Assembly: GCA_963704565.1 (NCBI GenBank)
Contig: OY969917.1
Coordinates: 1,178,001-1,242,000 of the forward strand
Reading direction: 5' to 3'
Length of the DNA stretch: 64,000 nt
From: Rhodoblastus sp963704565
GTDB taxonomy: Bacteria; Pseudomonadota; Alphaproteobacteria; Rhizobiales; Beijerinckiaceae
The stretch's first letter is position 1. Each line of letters begins with the position of its first letter. The notes beneath the pieces are model-generated. The model was not told the origin of the DNA, searched no databases, and saw nothing but the letters and a program-made list of their open reading frames with translations. This document shows, one piece after another, positions 33,052 through 41,853 of the stretch. Position numbers and translations under genes: made by a program.

Positions 33052-33462
33052 ATGTCTCGCCTGTGCGCCGGGGTTTTCGCAACCGCCTTGATCTGCGCCG
33101 CAGTCGCGCCGATGAGTGCTTATGGGCAAGACGTCGGGCTTTGGCCGCCAAATCCGTCGCCGTCCCAAAGCGTCGGCTACGCGCTGGAGTCTGTCGGCGG
33201 CGTATTGACCAATCCCTGTTTCTTCGGGGGCTGCCGCTACGACCCTCGCGACGCCTGTCATCCCGGCGGTTCCTGCGGCGGAAGCTGGGGCGGCGCGACC
33301 GTGGCGGACGAGCGCTCGACCGTAACGGCCTACCGGGCGCTTTCCAGGCAAGCTTCGGCAATGGCCGCCAAAGGGGCGGTTTCGCCGGTCACCCTTGACG
33401 ACGGCGCCGCGCAAGGCGCAAGCCGCCACGTCAGACGCACAAGCCACAATCTGCCCAAGTGA
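33052..33462 (+). CDS. Exported hypothetical protein with NPCxxGGC motif
   Basis: A 136-residue protein with signal peptide MSRLCAGVFATALICAAVAPMSAYGQ, then a GYALESVGGVLTNPCFFGGCRYDP segment (NPC-FF-GGC), two further cysteines in DACHPGGSCGG, and a polar tail. GGAG precedes the ATG. The N-terminus (MSRL) and the NPCxxGGC core resemble the upstream exported protein, which suggests a shared ancestor with a divergent tail. The function is unknown. Confidence 0.65.
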   Translation: MSRLCAGVFATALICAAVAPMSAYGQDVGLWPPNPSPSQSVGYALESVGGVLTNPCFFGGCRYDPRDACHPGGSCGGSWGGATVADERSTVTAYRALSRQASAMAAKGAVSPVTLDDGAAQGASRHVRRTSHNLPK

Positions 33463-33546
33463 AGGCTCGCGAGTGAAGGTTCGCGCCCGGCCTGGAACGG
33501 CCTCGGCACATTTTCCCTCCCGATGAACGGCGGGAGGGAGAATCGT

Positions 33547-34278
33547 TCAGCCCAGCCTGGCCAGACCAGGAAAAGTCTGCAACAGCCAGAAACTGACGTT
33601 CTGGAAACCGCCGGTGAGGAACAGCACGCCGGTCGCCACCAGAAGCACGCCGACCACGCGTTCTACCTTGCCGAAATGGGCTTTGAACCGGCGCATGAAA
33701 TGAATGAAAGGCTCCATCGCCAGCGCCGCGAGCAGGAACGGCACGCCAAGGCCCAGCGAATAAGCCGCCAGCAGCACCGCGCCCTGCCCGACCAATTCCT
33801 CCGAGGCCGCCACAAAGAAAATGGCGGCGAGGATCGGCCCGATACAGGGCGTCCAGCCGAAGGCGAAGGCGAGGCCCATGACATAGGCGCCCCAGAGCCC
33901 GACCGGCTTTTCCACGCTCATCCTTTTCTCGCGATAGAGCAGGCTCAAGCGAAAAACGCCGAGAAAGTGCAGGCCCATGGCGATGATCGCCAAGCCGGCG
34001 AGCATGGAAAGCAGGGGCAGATGGACGCGCACCGTCTGGCCCACCGAAGAGGCGGTGGCGCCGAGCATGACGAAAACCGTGGAAAAACCGAGGACGAACA
34101 GAACGGCCGCGATGAGCGTGTCGCGCCGCGCCCGCCTTTCTCCGCCTTCCACCAGCTCCTCCAGCCCCGTGCCGGCGATGAAGGTGAGATAGGGCGGCAC
34201 CAAAGGCAGCACGCAGGGGCTGAGAAAGGACAGAAGGCCGGCGGCGGCCGCCGCCGAAATCGTCACATTGCTGGTCAT
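33547..34278 (-). CDS. ccdA: CcdA-type thiol:disulfide transporter
   Basis: A 243-residue membrane protein with six hydrophobic segments. It has the two conserved cysteines of CcdA in LSPCVLPLVPPY (first half) and GWTPCIGPIL (second half). CcdA passes electrons from cytoplasmic thioredoxin to periplasmic thiol proteins, mainly for cytochrome c maturation. There is no thioredoxin-like gene adjacent; the two Cys-containing exported proteins upstream are possible clients by proximity only. Confidence 0.9.
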   Translation of the reverse strand: MTSNVTISAAAAAGLLSFLSPCVLPLVPPYLTFIAGTGLEELVEGGERRARRDTLIAAVLFVLGFSTVFVMLGATASSVGQTVRVHLPLLSMLAGLAIIAMGLHFLGVFRLSLLYREKRMSVEKPVGLWGAYVMGLAFAFGWTPCIGPILAAIFFVAASEELVGQGAVLLAAYSLGLGVPFLLAALAMEPFIHFMRRFKAHFGKVERVVGVLLVATGVLFLTGGFQNVSFWLLQTFPGLARLG

Positions 34279-34370
34279 TTTTTCTCCGTTCCGCCCTCCG
34301 GGCCTCGAATCCCGTCCTCCAGACTTATACGATAGAATTTGGCGGAAGTTTCAATTCGAAAGGCCGCGCG

Positions 34371-35384
34371 ATGCGCAACCTGATCACAGATGTCGCCGGC
34401 GTCAAGGTCGGCTCGGCTCATGACCCGAAACTGGCCTCCGGCGTGACGGCGCTGATTTTCGACGCGCCGGCGACCGCCTCGCTCGCCGTTTCCGGCGGCG
34501 CGCCGGGCCTGCGCGACGCCTCTTTGCTCGAAGCCGACATGACGGTGCAGCGGATCGACGCGCTGGTTCTGTCCGGCGGCTCGGCTTTCGGGCTCGACGC
34601 CATGGGCGGCGTCCAGTCGGCGCTGCGCGAACGGGGGCGCGGCTTCGAGGTCGCCGGCCAGCTTGTCCCCATCGTTCCCGGCGCCATTTTGTTCGACCTC
34701 GCCAATGGCGGCGACAAGAATTTCTGGAGCGAGCCGGCCTATTGGCGCCTCGGCAAGCAGGCGGCGCAGGAAGCCTTGAATTCCGCCGCGCTCGATTTTC
34801 GCCTGGGTAGTTTCGGGGCCGGCCATGGCGCGACGCTCGCCGATCTCAAGGGCGGGCTGGGCTCGGCCAGCGCCCTGACAGAGGACGGCTTCCGCGTCGG
34901 CGCTTTGGTCGCGGTCAACGCCGTCGGCCAGGCGACCATGGGCGCGACGCCTTATTTCTGGGCCGCGCCTTACGAACGCGACGGCGAATTCGGACGCCTT
35001 GGCTGGCCCGCCGCCTTGCCCGAGGGCGCGCTGACGCTGAAAATGAAGGGCGCCGCGCCGAAAAACACCAATATCGCCATTGTCGCCACCGACGCGGCCC
35101 TGACCAAGGCGCAGGCCCGGCGCATGGCGGTCATGGCCCAGGACGGTCTGGCGCGCGCCCTCCGTCCGGTCCATGCGGCGATGGACGGCGACACGGTTTT
35201 TGCCGCCGCCACCGGCAGGGCCAGGGGCGAGGGGGAGGGCGAGGTCGATGCGATCGCGCTCACCCGCATCGGCGCCGTCGCCGCCGATTGTCTCGCCCGC
35301 GCCGTGGCCCGCGCGGTTTACGAGGCCGAGCCCCTGCCCTTTTCCGGCGCCCTGCCGAGCTGGCGGGAAAAATTCGGGCGATAG
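34371..35384 (+). CDS. P1/S58-family peptidase (DmpA-like)
   Basis: A 337-residue N-terminal-nucleophile amidohydrolase. Family motifs: ITDVAGVKVG at the N-terminus, GGAPGLRDASLL, VLSGGSAFGLDAMGG, and the self-cleavage region PKNTNIAIVATDA, where the Thr after Asn aligns with the Ser or Thr nucleophile. Members are aminopeptidases or endo-type cyclic-amide hydrolases; the true substrate is open. Its TAG stop is the first part of the terminal repeat of the MITE-like element that follows. Confidence 0.88.
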   Translation: MRNLITDVAGVKVGSAHDPKLASGVTALIFDAPATASLAVSGGAPGLRDASLLEADMTVQRIDALVLSGGSAFGLDAMGGVQSALRERGRGFEVAGQLVPIVPGAILFDLANGGDKNFWSEPAYWRLGKQAAQEALNSAALDFRLGSFGAGHGATLADLKGGLGSASALTEDGFRVGALVAVNAVGQATMGATPYFWAAPYERDGEFGRLGWPAALPEGALTLKMKGAAPKNTNIAIVATDAALTKAQARRMAVMAQDGLARALRPVHAAMDGDTVFAAATGRARGEGEGEVDAIALTRIGAVAADCLARAVARAVYEAEPLPFSGALPSWREKFGR

Positions 35385-35649
35385 AGCGTTTTCCGACCAT
35401 ATTGGCGCAATCTGTTCGCTTTCGGGGAGACGATCCGGCAGGCGCGCGCCGAAGAGCGCATGGGGGATGCGGTCGAGGCGCGCGCCGCACCGGGCGTCCG
35501 CCGAAAGCGAACCCTTCGGGCCGGGGGCTTTCGCGCCGTAGCCGCGTCGGCCGGCTCGGCCGTGTCCCCGACACGGCCGTCGCCACCCTCCTTGCCACGG
35601 CGCGAAATCCCCTCGGCAGATTGCGTCAATATGGTCGGAAAACGCTCTA
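35382..35649. repeat. MITE-like element with 33-bp terminal inverted repeats
   Basis: Bases 35382-35414 and 35617-35649 are inverted copies differing at one position (g/a), beginning TAGAGCGTTTTCC. A second nested inverted pair, GTTCGCTTTCGG (35414-35425) and CCGAAAGCGAAC (35501-35512), lies inside. There is no coding content. It fills the space between the P1 peptidase and tonB, and supplies the peptidase stop codon. The TA ends suggest a TA-targeted non-autonomous element. Confidence 0.75.
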
Positions 35650-35661
35650 AAGGCGCAAGCG

Positions 35662-36399
35662 TCAGCTTCTCTTGCGCAGGCGGAAGTTGATTTCGATCTT
35701 GCCGAAAAATCTCCCGCCCGGCGGCGCGGGAAAATTAGCGGAGGCCACCATTTTCCGCGCGGCCTCGTCGAGAAGGTCATCGCCGGACGTGCGGGTGGTT
35801 TGCTGGCGCAAAAGCGCGCCATCCGCGCCGATCTCGAAGGTGATTCCGACCATGCCGCCGCCTTTTCCGCGCGCCGCCGAGGGATAGAACTTGTGGCGGT
35901 TGATCTCGGCCGAAACCAGCGCGGTATAGCGCCTTCGGCTCGACGACGAGACGGCCTCCCTGCTGTTTTCCGCGCCGAGGCGGCTGGCGGCGGCCTGCGC
36001 CGGCTGCGGTGTCGCCTGCGCTTGCGCCTGTCGCGGCTGCGGTTGGTCCTTGGCCAGCGGCGGGTTCTTGCCGGAATCGTCGGTCGCGGGCGCCGGCGGC
36101 GCCTTTTGCGGCTCGTTGCGCGCGACCTCCTGCCTTTGCGCCTGAGCCGCCTCGGCGGCAGGCTCAGCAACAGGCGGCGACACCACAGGACTGTCGGGCG
36201 CCGGCGCCTCGCCGGCTTCGAACGCCAGCTCGCCCTGGGCGACGACATCCACGCCTAAAACCGTCGGCGGCGCGACCATTTCCGACCCGATCAGCAGCGA
36301 GCCCGCCAGGACCAGGACATGCAGGCTCGCGACGCCCGAGACGACCCCGACGCGCTGGGACAGGCCCAAAGCCAGCGAGAGTTTTGAATCGGGCGTCAC
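35662..36399 (-). CDS. tonB: TonB-type energy transducer
   Basis: A 245-residue protein with one N-terminal membrane anchor (VVSGVASLHVLVLAGSLLIG, the S-H anchor His present), a long Pro/Ala/Gln-rich periplasmic linker, and a C-terminal TonB domain (ALVSAEINRHKFYPSAARGKGGGMVGITF, FEIGADGALL...LDEAARKMV..A.FPAPP). It transfers proton-motive force to the outer-membrane receptor. It is last in the receptor-exbB-exbD-tonB series, with 22 bp between exbD and the GTG start. Confidence 0.9.
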   Translation of the reverse strand: MTPDSKLSLALGLSQRVGVVSGVASLHVLVLAGSLLIGSEMVAPPTVLGVDVVAQGELAFEAGEAPAPDSPVVSPPVAEPAAEAAQAQRQEVARNEPQKAPPAPATDDSGKNPPLAKDQPQPRQAQAQATPQPAQAAASRLGAENSREAVSSSSRRRYTALVSAEINRHKFYPSAARGKGGGMVGITFEIGADGALLRQQTTRTSGDDLLDEAARKMVASANFPAPPGGRFFGKIEINFRLRKRS

Positions 36400-36421
36400 C
36401 TCATGGTCCCTTTCGCGCCCG

Positions 36422-36906
36422 TCAAGGCTGGCGGAGATGGGCGAGATCGCCGACCGGCCGGGAAAGCCAGTCTTCCATCGCGCCGCCCTTCTTGCGATCG
36501 GTCAGCACCACCACCTTGGCGACGCCGGCCGCAGTCAGCCGGTCGATCACCGCAATGACCTGGCCATAGAGCGCGTCCTTGTCGCCCTGGACATAGACCG
36601 GGCCCGACAGGTCGCCGTTCAGCCTTTCGCGCACCGCCTCGGCGAGATTGTCCGGCGCCGCCTCGTTTCGCCCGACCAGAATCTTGCCGTCCTTGGCGAC
36701 GGTGACGATCAGGGGCGGTTTCGGCGGGACCGGCGTCGCGCTGCTGGCGTGCGGCAGATTGAGCTTGATGCCGGCCGCCAGCATCGGCGCGGTCACCATG
36801 AAAATGATCAGCAGCACCAGCATCACATCCACCAGCGGCGTGACATTGATGTCGGCCTGAGGCCGGTGAAGATCGAGCGCGTCGTCGCGGGCGACGGGAA
36901 GCGGCA

Positions 36907-36907
<1 letters not shown>
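36422..36907 (-). CDS. exbD: ExbD biopolymer transport protein
   Basis: A 161-residue protein with a short cytoplasmic N-terminus, one membrane helix carrying the proton-conducting Asp (INVTPLVDVMLVLLIIFMV) and a periplasmic domain ending in the usual VIDRLTAAGVAKVVVLTDRK. It is coupled to exbB (TGATG overlap). Confidence 0.93.
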
Positions 36908-37524
<617 letters not shown>

Positions 37525-37563
37525 GATCGTTTCCTTGGATCGTTTCCTTGGATCTTTTCCTTG
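37525..37563 (-). repeat. Three tandem 13-bp units, each with a Shine-Dalgarno core, before exbB
   Basis: GATCGTTTCCTTG occurs three times (third with one change) directly upstream of the exbB ATG. On the coding strand each unit reads CAAGGAAACGATC, so AAGGAA appears three times, the nearest seven bases from the ATG. This multiplies the ribosome site. Confidence 0.9.
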
Positions 37564-37607
37564 CCGACGAGGCCAAGCGGGGCCGCAAAAACAGAATTTT
37601 CGCCGGC

Positions 37608-37634
37608 CCGCTCCCCCGCGTCGACGAGGGAGCG
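37608..37634 (-). terminator. Hairpin after the copper receptor gene
   Basis: CGCTCCC and GGGAGCG pair across a 12-base loop just downstream of the receptor stop. It may weaken read-through into exbB and so set receptor excess over the energy complex. No T-run is present. Confidence 0.35.
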
Positions 37635-37651
37635 GATCGGCGATCTTTGGC

Positions 37652-40075
37652 TCAGAAATCCACCTTCATGCCGGTATAGAAGGTGCGGCCGGGCCCCGGA
37701 ACCGGCGTGCCCCACGGCGCTGACAAGCCCATGGTCATGCCCTGGCCGATGTACGCTCCGCCCAGCGGCAGGTAATAGAGCCGGTTGAACAGGTTTTCGA
37801 CGCCGAAGTTGAAGTGGACGTTCCGCCAGTTATAGGCGCCGCGCAGGTTGAACAGAGTGTATCCCGGCGTCGGCATCTCGTTGCGCTCGATATTGATGTC
37901 GGTCTTGGCGTCGACCGCCACGAATTCGACGGCGCCCTGCCATCCGCCCAGCTTGTGGATCAGCGATATTTTCCCATTGATCGGCATCATGTTGTAAAGG
38001 CCGGTGTTCAGCGACAGATCCTTGCCATTGGCGTCGCTGAGCAGGCCCGCCACGCTGAAGTCGCCATAGGCGGTCTTGGCGAGCGGCGCCTTGGCCGACA
38101 GGTCGAAGCCGTAGATTTGCGCGTTCTCGTTCATATATTGCAGCTCCACGAACTGATTGGTCAGGAGCGGCGCCGCCGGCACGATTGTGCCCATGTTCAC
38201 CTGTATGGCGTCGATGTAATTGTGCACATAGGAATAATAGGGCGAGAACTTGATTTCGGTCTCGCGGTCGGCGCTGTGCCAGCCCAGGTCCAGGCTCACC
38301 TTGTCGGCGATTTCGGACTTCAGATTGGGATTGCCGACATAGGCGTTGCCGTCGCCGACCAAATTGTTCATGGCCGCCGCCATGGGCATTGGCGACCATG
38401 CGTAAAGTTCATAGAGATTCGGCGCCTGCCCCGTCTGCGACAGGCCCAGCACCGCTTCCATGTTGGCGTTGGGCGTGTAACGCAACAGCGCCGACAGGTC
38501 GATATTGTTGAAGTCGCGCGCGCGATCCATGGCGTTGAACTGACCGACCGTGCCCACGGAGCTCATTCCGTAGTACAGCGCGTTGTAGCCCTGGACCGGC
38601 CCTGTGTCGGTCGTTACCAGCTCATAGCGGGCGCCGAGCACAGTGCTCACGGTCGGGGTCCACTGGCGGCTCCATTCGAGATAAGGCGAATAGCGGTCGC
38701 GCTGGCCGTCATTGATGTTCCAGAAGGTCAGGGGCGACATTCCGCCGAGGCAATTGCAATTGGGCGACGGCGGCCACCAGTCGTTCAAATTATACCATTG
38801 CAGGTCATAGCCCACGCGCAGCACGTCGATCTTGGAGAGATTGATGTCCGCCTTGGTGGAATTGCCCAAAGTGTTGCTCATCGTGTCCATTGGCATTCCG
38901 GGCGCAAGCGGGCCCATCATGCCTCCCCCGTACCAGAACTGCTTGTCGTCGCCGAAATTCATGGTGTGATCGACGTGCTGCCAATAGACGCGGCTGTCGA
39001 TGTCGCCCCAGCCGAACGTGCCGAAGTAGCGCAGATTCAGGCCGGTCTCTTCGTTGCCGAGCATGTCCATCGGCTGGTTGGGATAGAGCTGATAGGGGAT
39101 ATGCTGGTAATTGGCCTTCAGTTCGAGCAGCTGGCCTTCGTTCTGATAGGCGAAAGTCGCGAGATGGTTCTGCGTCTGATAGGCGGTCGAGCCGACCTCG
39201 TTCGACGACAGATTGGGCGTGGTCGTGAGCGGCGGATTTCTGAAGGCGCCGCCGGCGTTGTAATTGTTCGAGGTGGCGAAGGCGCCGTCATAGGACATGC
39301 TGTAATGCTGGCTCGCGGCGGTCAGAGAGACACTGGCGCCCAGTCCGGTCCCGTTGCTGCGGAAGAAGGCGCCGATGCTTTCCGTGGTGACCAGGGGCTG
39401 GCCGGCGGAGGCGAACAAGGGCGGACGCGAATTGACGACAATCGCGCCGCCAACCGCGTCGCCGCCGACGCTGACCGGCGCGACGCCGGTCCAGGCCTGA
39501 ACCGAATAGACCTGCGTCGGGTCGATGAAGGACAGAACCGGATTCATATGATTGGGGCACGAGGGGATTGTGTTTATGCCATCGACCGTGACGTGCAGCT
39601 GGTCGTCGGCGAAGCCGTGGATCGTCGGCAGACCGGACACGCCGCCGCCCACGGAAACGTAAGCGCCCGGAATGGCGGTGAGCACAGCCGCCGTATTGCT
39701 GGTCGCGGCGGCCTGCGACGCGATCGCGCCGGCGGGAACCGACGCGCCGCCGGTCGAAGGGGAAGACGGCAGGGCGCCGGGCACAGCCGGCGAGAAGGGG
39801 CCGGCGGCGTGCGTCGCCGAGGCTCCCGGCGACGCGGCGCCGTTCAGCGACGCGGCGGCGGCGCGATGGGGCGCGGCGCGATGGGCCACATGCTTTTTCG
39901 CCTTGGGCTTCGGCTTGGCCTTTTGCGCTTCGACCGAAACCGGCGGCACGGCGGTCGGACTCTGGGCGAAGGCCGGCGAGGCGGTCAAAGCGAAAATGGA
40001 GACGGCGATGCAGCCGAGGGCCGCGCGCGGCGGTCTGGCCGCGCCCGCGAGAGGCGCGTTCTTGAAATTCAACAT
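37652..40075 (-). CDS. TonB-dependent copper receptor (OprC-like)
   Basis: An 807-residue outer-membrane receptor. Signal peptide (ATG 40075) ends in SPAFAQ, then an unusually long Ala/Lys/Pro/His-rich linker (about residues 38-125). The plug starts around AVLTAIPGAYVSVGGGVSGLPTIHGFADDQ, with VTVDGINTIPSCPNHMNP: the C173-P-N-H-M177 (CxxxM) motif matches the copper-binding site of OprC. The barrel is Met-rich (WYGGGMMGPLAPGMPMDTM) and ends in ...FYTGMKVDF with the terminal Phe. An operon with DUF2946 upstream and exbB-exbD-tonB downstream supports copper uptake. Siderophore receptor is the less likely alternative. Confidence 0.88.
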   Translation of the reverse strand: MLNFKNAPLAGAARPPRAALGCIAVSIFALTASPAFAQSPTAVPPVSVEAQKAKPKPKAKKHVAHRAAPHRAAAASLNGAASPGASATHAAGPFSPAVPGALPSSPSTGGASVPAGAIASQAAATSNTAAVLTAIPGAYVSVGGGVSGLPTIHGFADDQLHVTVDGINTIPSCPNHMNPVLSFIDPTQVYSVQAWTGVAPVSVGGDAVGGAIVVNSRPPLFASAGQPLVTTESIGAFFRSNGTGLGASVSLTAASQHYSMSYDGAFATSNNYNAGGAFRNPPLTTTPNLSSNEVGSTAYQTQNHLATFAYQNEGQLLELKANYQHIPYQLYPNQPMDMLGNEETGLNLRYFGTFGWGDIDSRVYWQHVDHTMNFGDDKQFWYGGGMMGPLAPGMPMDTMSNTLGNSTKADINLSKIDVLRVGYDLQWYNLNDWWPPSPNCNCLGGMSPLTFWNINDGQRDRYSPYLEWSRQWTPTVSTVLGARYELVTTDTGPVQGYNALYYGMSSVGTVGQFNAMDRARDFNNIDLSALLRYTPNANMEAVLGLSQTGQAPNLYELYAWSPMPMAAAMNNLVGDGNAYVGNPNLKSEIADKVSLDLGWHSADRETEIKFSPYYSYVHNYIDAIQVNMGTIVPAAPLLTNQFVELQYMNENAQIYGFDLSAKAPLAKTAYGDFSVAGLLSDANGKDLSLNTGLYNMMPINGKISLIHKLGGWQGAVEFVAVDAKTDINIERNEMPTPGYTLFNLRGAYNWRNVHFNFGVENLFNRLYYLPLGGAYIGQGMTMGLSAPWGTPVPGPGRTFYTGMKVDF

Positions 40076-40149
40076 GTATTGGACTTTCAACACGAACGAT
40101 CGTTATGGCGCGCGGCGTTGAGCCGGCGCGCCGGTTTGCTTTCAGACGA

Positions 40150-40581
40150 TCACGCGTTGAAGGGAGGGGCCTGGGCCGACCAGGAACTGGCCCAGCCTTT
40201 TTCGAGGAAAGCCGCGATGCGGAAATCGCGTTGCGGAATATCGAGAACGAGGATCAGCCGCGCGACCGCGACGCGCAGGACGCCGGCCTCCGGCGCCGCC
40301 GCGAGCGCGCCGCCATGTTGCAGAACGCAAAGCGGGCAATGGCCGGCGGCGTGGCCGATGGGCAGTTGACCGCCGGGGAGTTGGCCCGACTTCGAGGAAT
40401 CGCCGAACAGGCCCTGACAGATCGAAAGCTCGATCTGGGCGTCTATGCCGGAAGCGTTCGCCGAAGACGTGCGCGCCATCAGGGCGCTGGCCACGAAGGT
40501 TTGAAAAGCAAAAAGAAAAACAAAGGCGTAAGCGAAAGCGCTGCGCCCGGAAATCGCTCTGTTTTTGCCTCCGTCGAACAT
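40150..40581 (-). CDS. DUF2946 family protein
   Basis: A 143-residue protein with one N-terminal hydrophobic segment (SAFAYAFVFLFAFQTFVASALMA) and the DUF2946 core: ICQGLFG and GHCPLCVLQHGG, a Cys/His cluster. DUF2946 genes are commonly found beside copper TonB receptors, and the gene lies 74 bp before this one on the same strand. It may hold or pass copper at the membrane; this is inference. The ATG at 40581 is preferred, and an earlier start at 40617 is possible. Confidence 0.75.
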   Translation of the reverse strand: MFDGGKNRAISGRSAFAYAFVFLFAFQTFVASALMARTSSANASGIDAQIELSICQGLFGDSSKSGQLPGGQLPIGHAAGHCPLCVLQHGGALAAAPEAGVLRVAVARLILVLDIPQRDFRIAAFLEKGWASSWSAQAPPFNA

Positions 40582-40694
40582 GACACATTGATAGGCAGTT
40601 AAGAATTCGCCTGTCAATTGCGTCAGATCAACGCAGCAATTTCATTCTTCCACCGTGTCGTGACGGACACAGGCCGTTCCGAAAAGCCCGTTTT

Positions 40695-41324
40695 TCAATC
40701 GATTCGTGCTGTCCCGCCATGCGAGGCGACCACCGGCGCGGCGCCGGCGTAGGACACCCACACATTGGGGTCTTGTTGCGACTGGCGCTTGACGAAGCGA
40801 TAGCCGGTCGCGGTCCAGGGGCGGATGCGGTCGGTCAGGTTGTCGAGGATGAAATCGCCGTGGTCGGTCTTGACCGTGAGAATGGCGTGGCCCTCGCCTT
40901 CAAGGTCGCGGACAATCGTCATCAGCAGCGCCTGACGCGGAACTCCGCGCGCGATCAGCAGCTTGCGCTTGTAGAGCGCATAAATCTTGCAATCGCCCTT
41001 GCCGTCGGTCGGATAATCCCAATGGTCGAGGATCGTGCCCCAGTGATCGAGATTGGAGACCGGCTCGATCGCGCCGTTGACCTGCCGGTTGACGCGGTTG
41101 AGCATGCGCCAGCTTGTGGCGGTGAGCGCCACGTCGCGGGCGGGCAAGGCCGGCTGGGCGCATTCGCCCGGGCGGCGGTGGCAGAAATCGACCCAGCCAT
41201 AGGGGACCGAGGTTTCGCCGCCGACCAGAGCGAAGCTGCTGGTCGGAAAGGCGCCGCCGGCCTCCGCCATGCCGCCGGCGAAGGCGAGCGAAGCCGAAAG
41301 GAAAAGCGCTGCAATTCGCGACAT
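40695..41324 (-). CDS. Transglutaminase-like cysteine peptidase (BTLCP/DUF920)
   Basis: A 209-residue exported protein: signal peptide ending AEAGG, then the papain-like fold with catalytic Cys in GKGDCKIYALYKR, His in GEGHAILTV and Asp in GDFILDNL. This family (bacterial transglutaminase-like cysteine proteinases) is frequent in alphaproteobacteria, some members processing periplasmic adhesins. No large adhesin or diguanylate-cyclase partner is nearby, so the client is unknown. It lies just upstream of the copper locus on the same strand but separated by about 110 bp. Confidence 0.88.
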   Translation of the reverse strand: MSRIAALFLSASLAFAGGMAEAGGAFPTSSFALVGGETSVPYGWVDFCHRRPGECAQPALPARDVALTATSWRMLNRVNRQVNGAIEPVSNLDHWGTILDHWDYPTDGKGDCKIYALYKRKLLIARGVPRQALLMTIVRDLEGEGHAILTVKTDHGDFILDNLTDRIRPWTATGYRFVKRQSQQDPNVWVSYAGAAPVVASHGGTARID

Positions 41325-41520
41325 GACCCGTCTCGCATCTTGTTGCGACGGACCCGAAAAATCCGTCTTATCGGATGCGATCCTCGGGCGGCGCGGGTTG
41401 CGGGCGGCGAAAAGAAAAAGCGCGCATTTTAATCAAATGCCGCCCGGCGCCGGCTGTTTGGCGTCATATTTGACGCCGGGCGAAAGGCGCGCGCTTCATT
41501 CGCCGCAAAAGCGAAAGACT
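41325..41520. other. Short intergenic region
   Basis: About 195 bp without a supported gene between the cupin gene and the transglutaminase-like gene; an AT-richer patch near 41415-41440 may be the promoter of the latter. Confidence 0.3.
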
Positions 41521-41853
41521 TCATTCGCCATGCACGGCGAGCCAAATCGTCGGCTGGCCTGGGTCGGTCCAGGCGACGCGATGGCGGACATGGGCGGGGA
41601 TTTCGAGATAATCGCCGGGACGAAGCCGGCGCGGCGCCGCCTCGCCTTCGATCAGCAATTCCGCCGCGCCGGACAGCACGACCACCCATTCGGCCCAGGC
41701 CTGATCGTACCAGAAGTCCGGCGGACTCGCCTGCCCTTGCGAGACGATCCGCTCCACCCGCGCGCCGGGAAAGGCCGCGAGAAGCTGGGTGATTTCCTCC
41801 CCCGAGGCGTCGGGAAGATCGGCGAAGAAATTGCCCACCCGGACCATGGTCAT
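41521..41853 (-). CDS. Cupin-domain protein
   Basis: A 110-residue single-domain cupin with W-AEWVVVLSGAAELLIEGE and RLRPGDYLEIPAHVRHRVAWTDP, giving the two conserved cupin motifs (metal-binding Glu and His residues in the second: H..RH). Cytoplasmic, substrate unknown. Its ATG overlaps the stop of the Nramp-like gene (ATGA), so it is co-translated with the transporter and ModE upstream, suggesting a metal- or oxyanion-linked role. Confidence 0.85.
   Translation of the reverse strand: MTMVRVGNFFADLPDASGEEITQLLAAFPGARVERIVSQGQASPPDFWYDQAWAEWVVVLSGAAELLIEGEAAPRRLRPGDYLEIPAHVRHRVAWTDPGQPTIWLAVHGE

Noticed and set aside
37814..40369. 851-codon plus-strand frame opposite the TonB-dependent receptor
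   Set aside because: Antisense to a receptor with signal peptide, plug and C-terminal Phe; no domain recognised.
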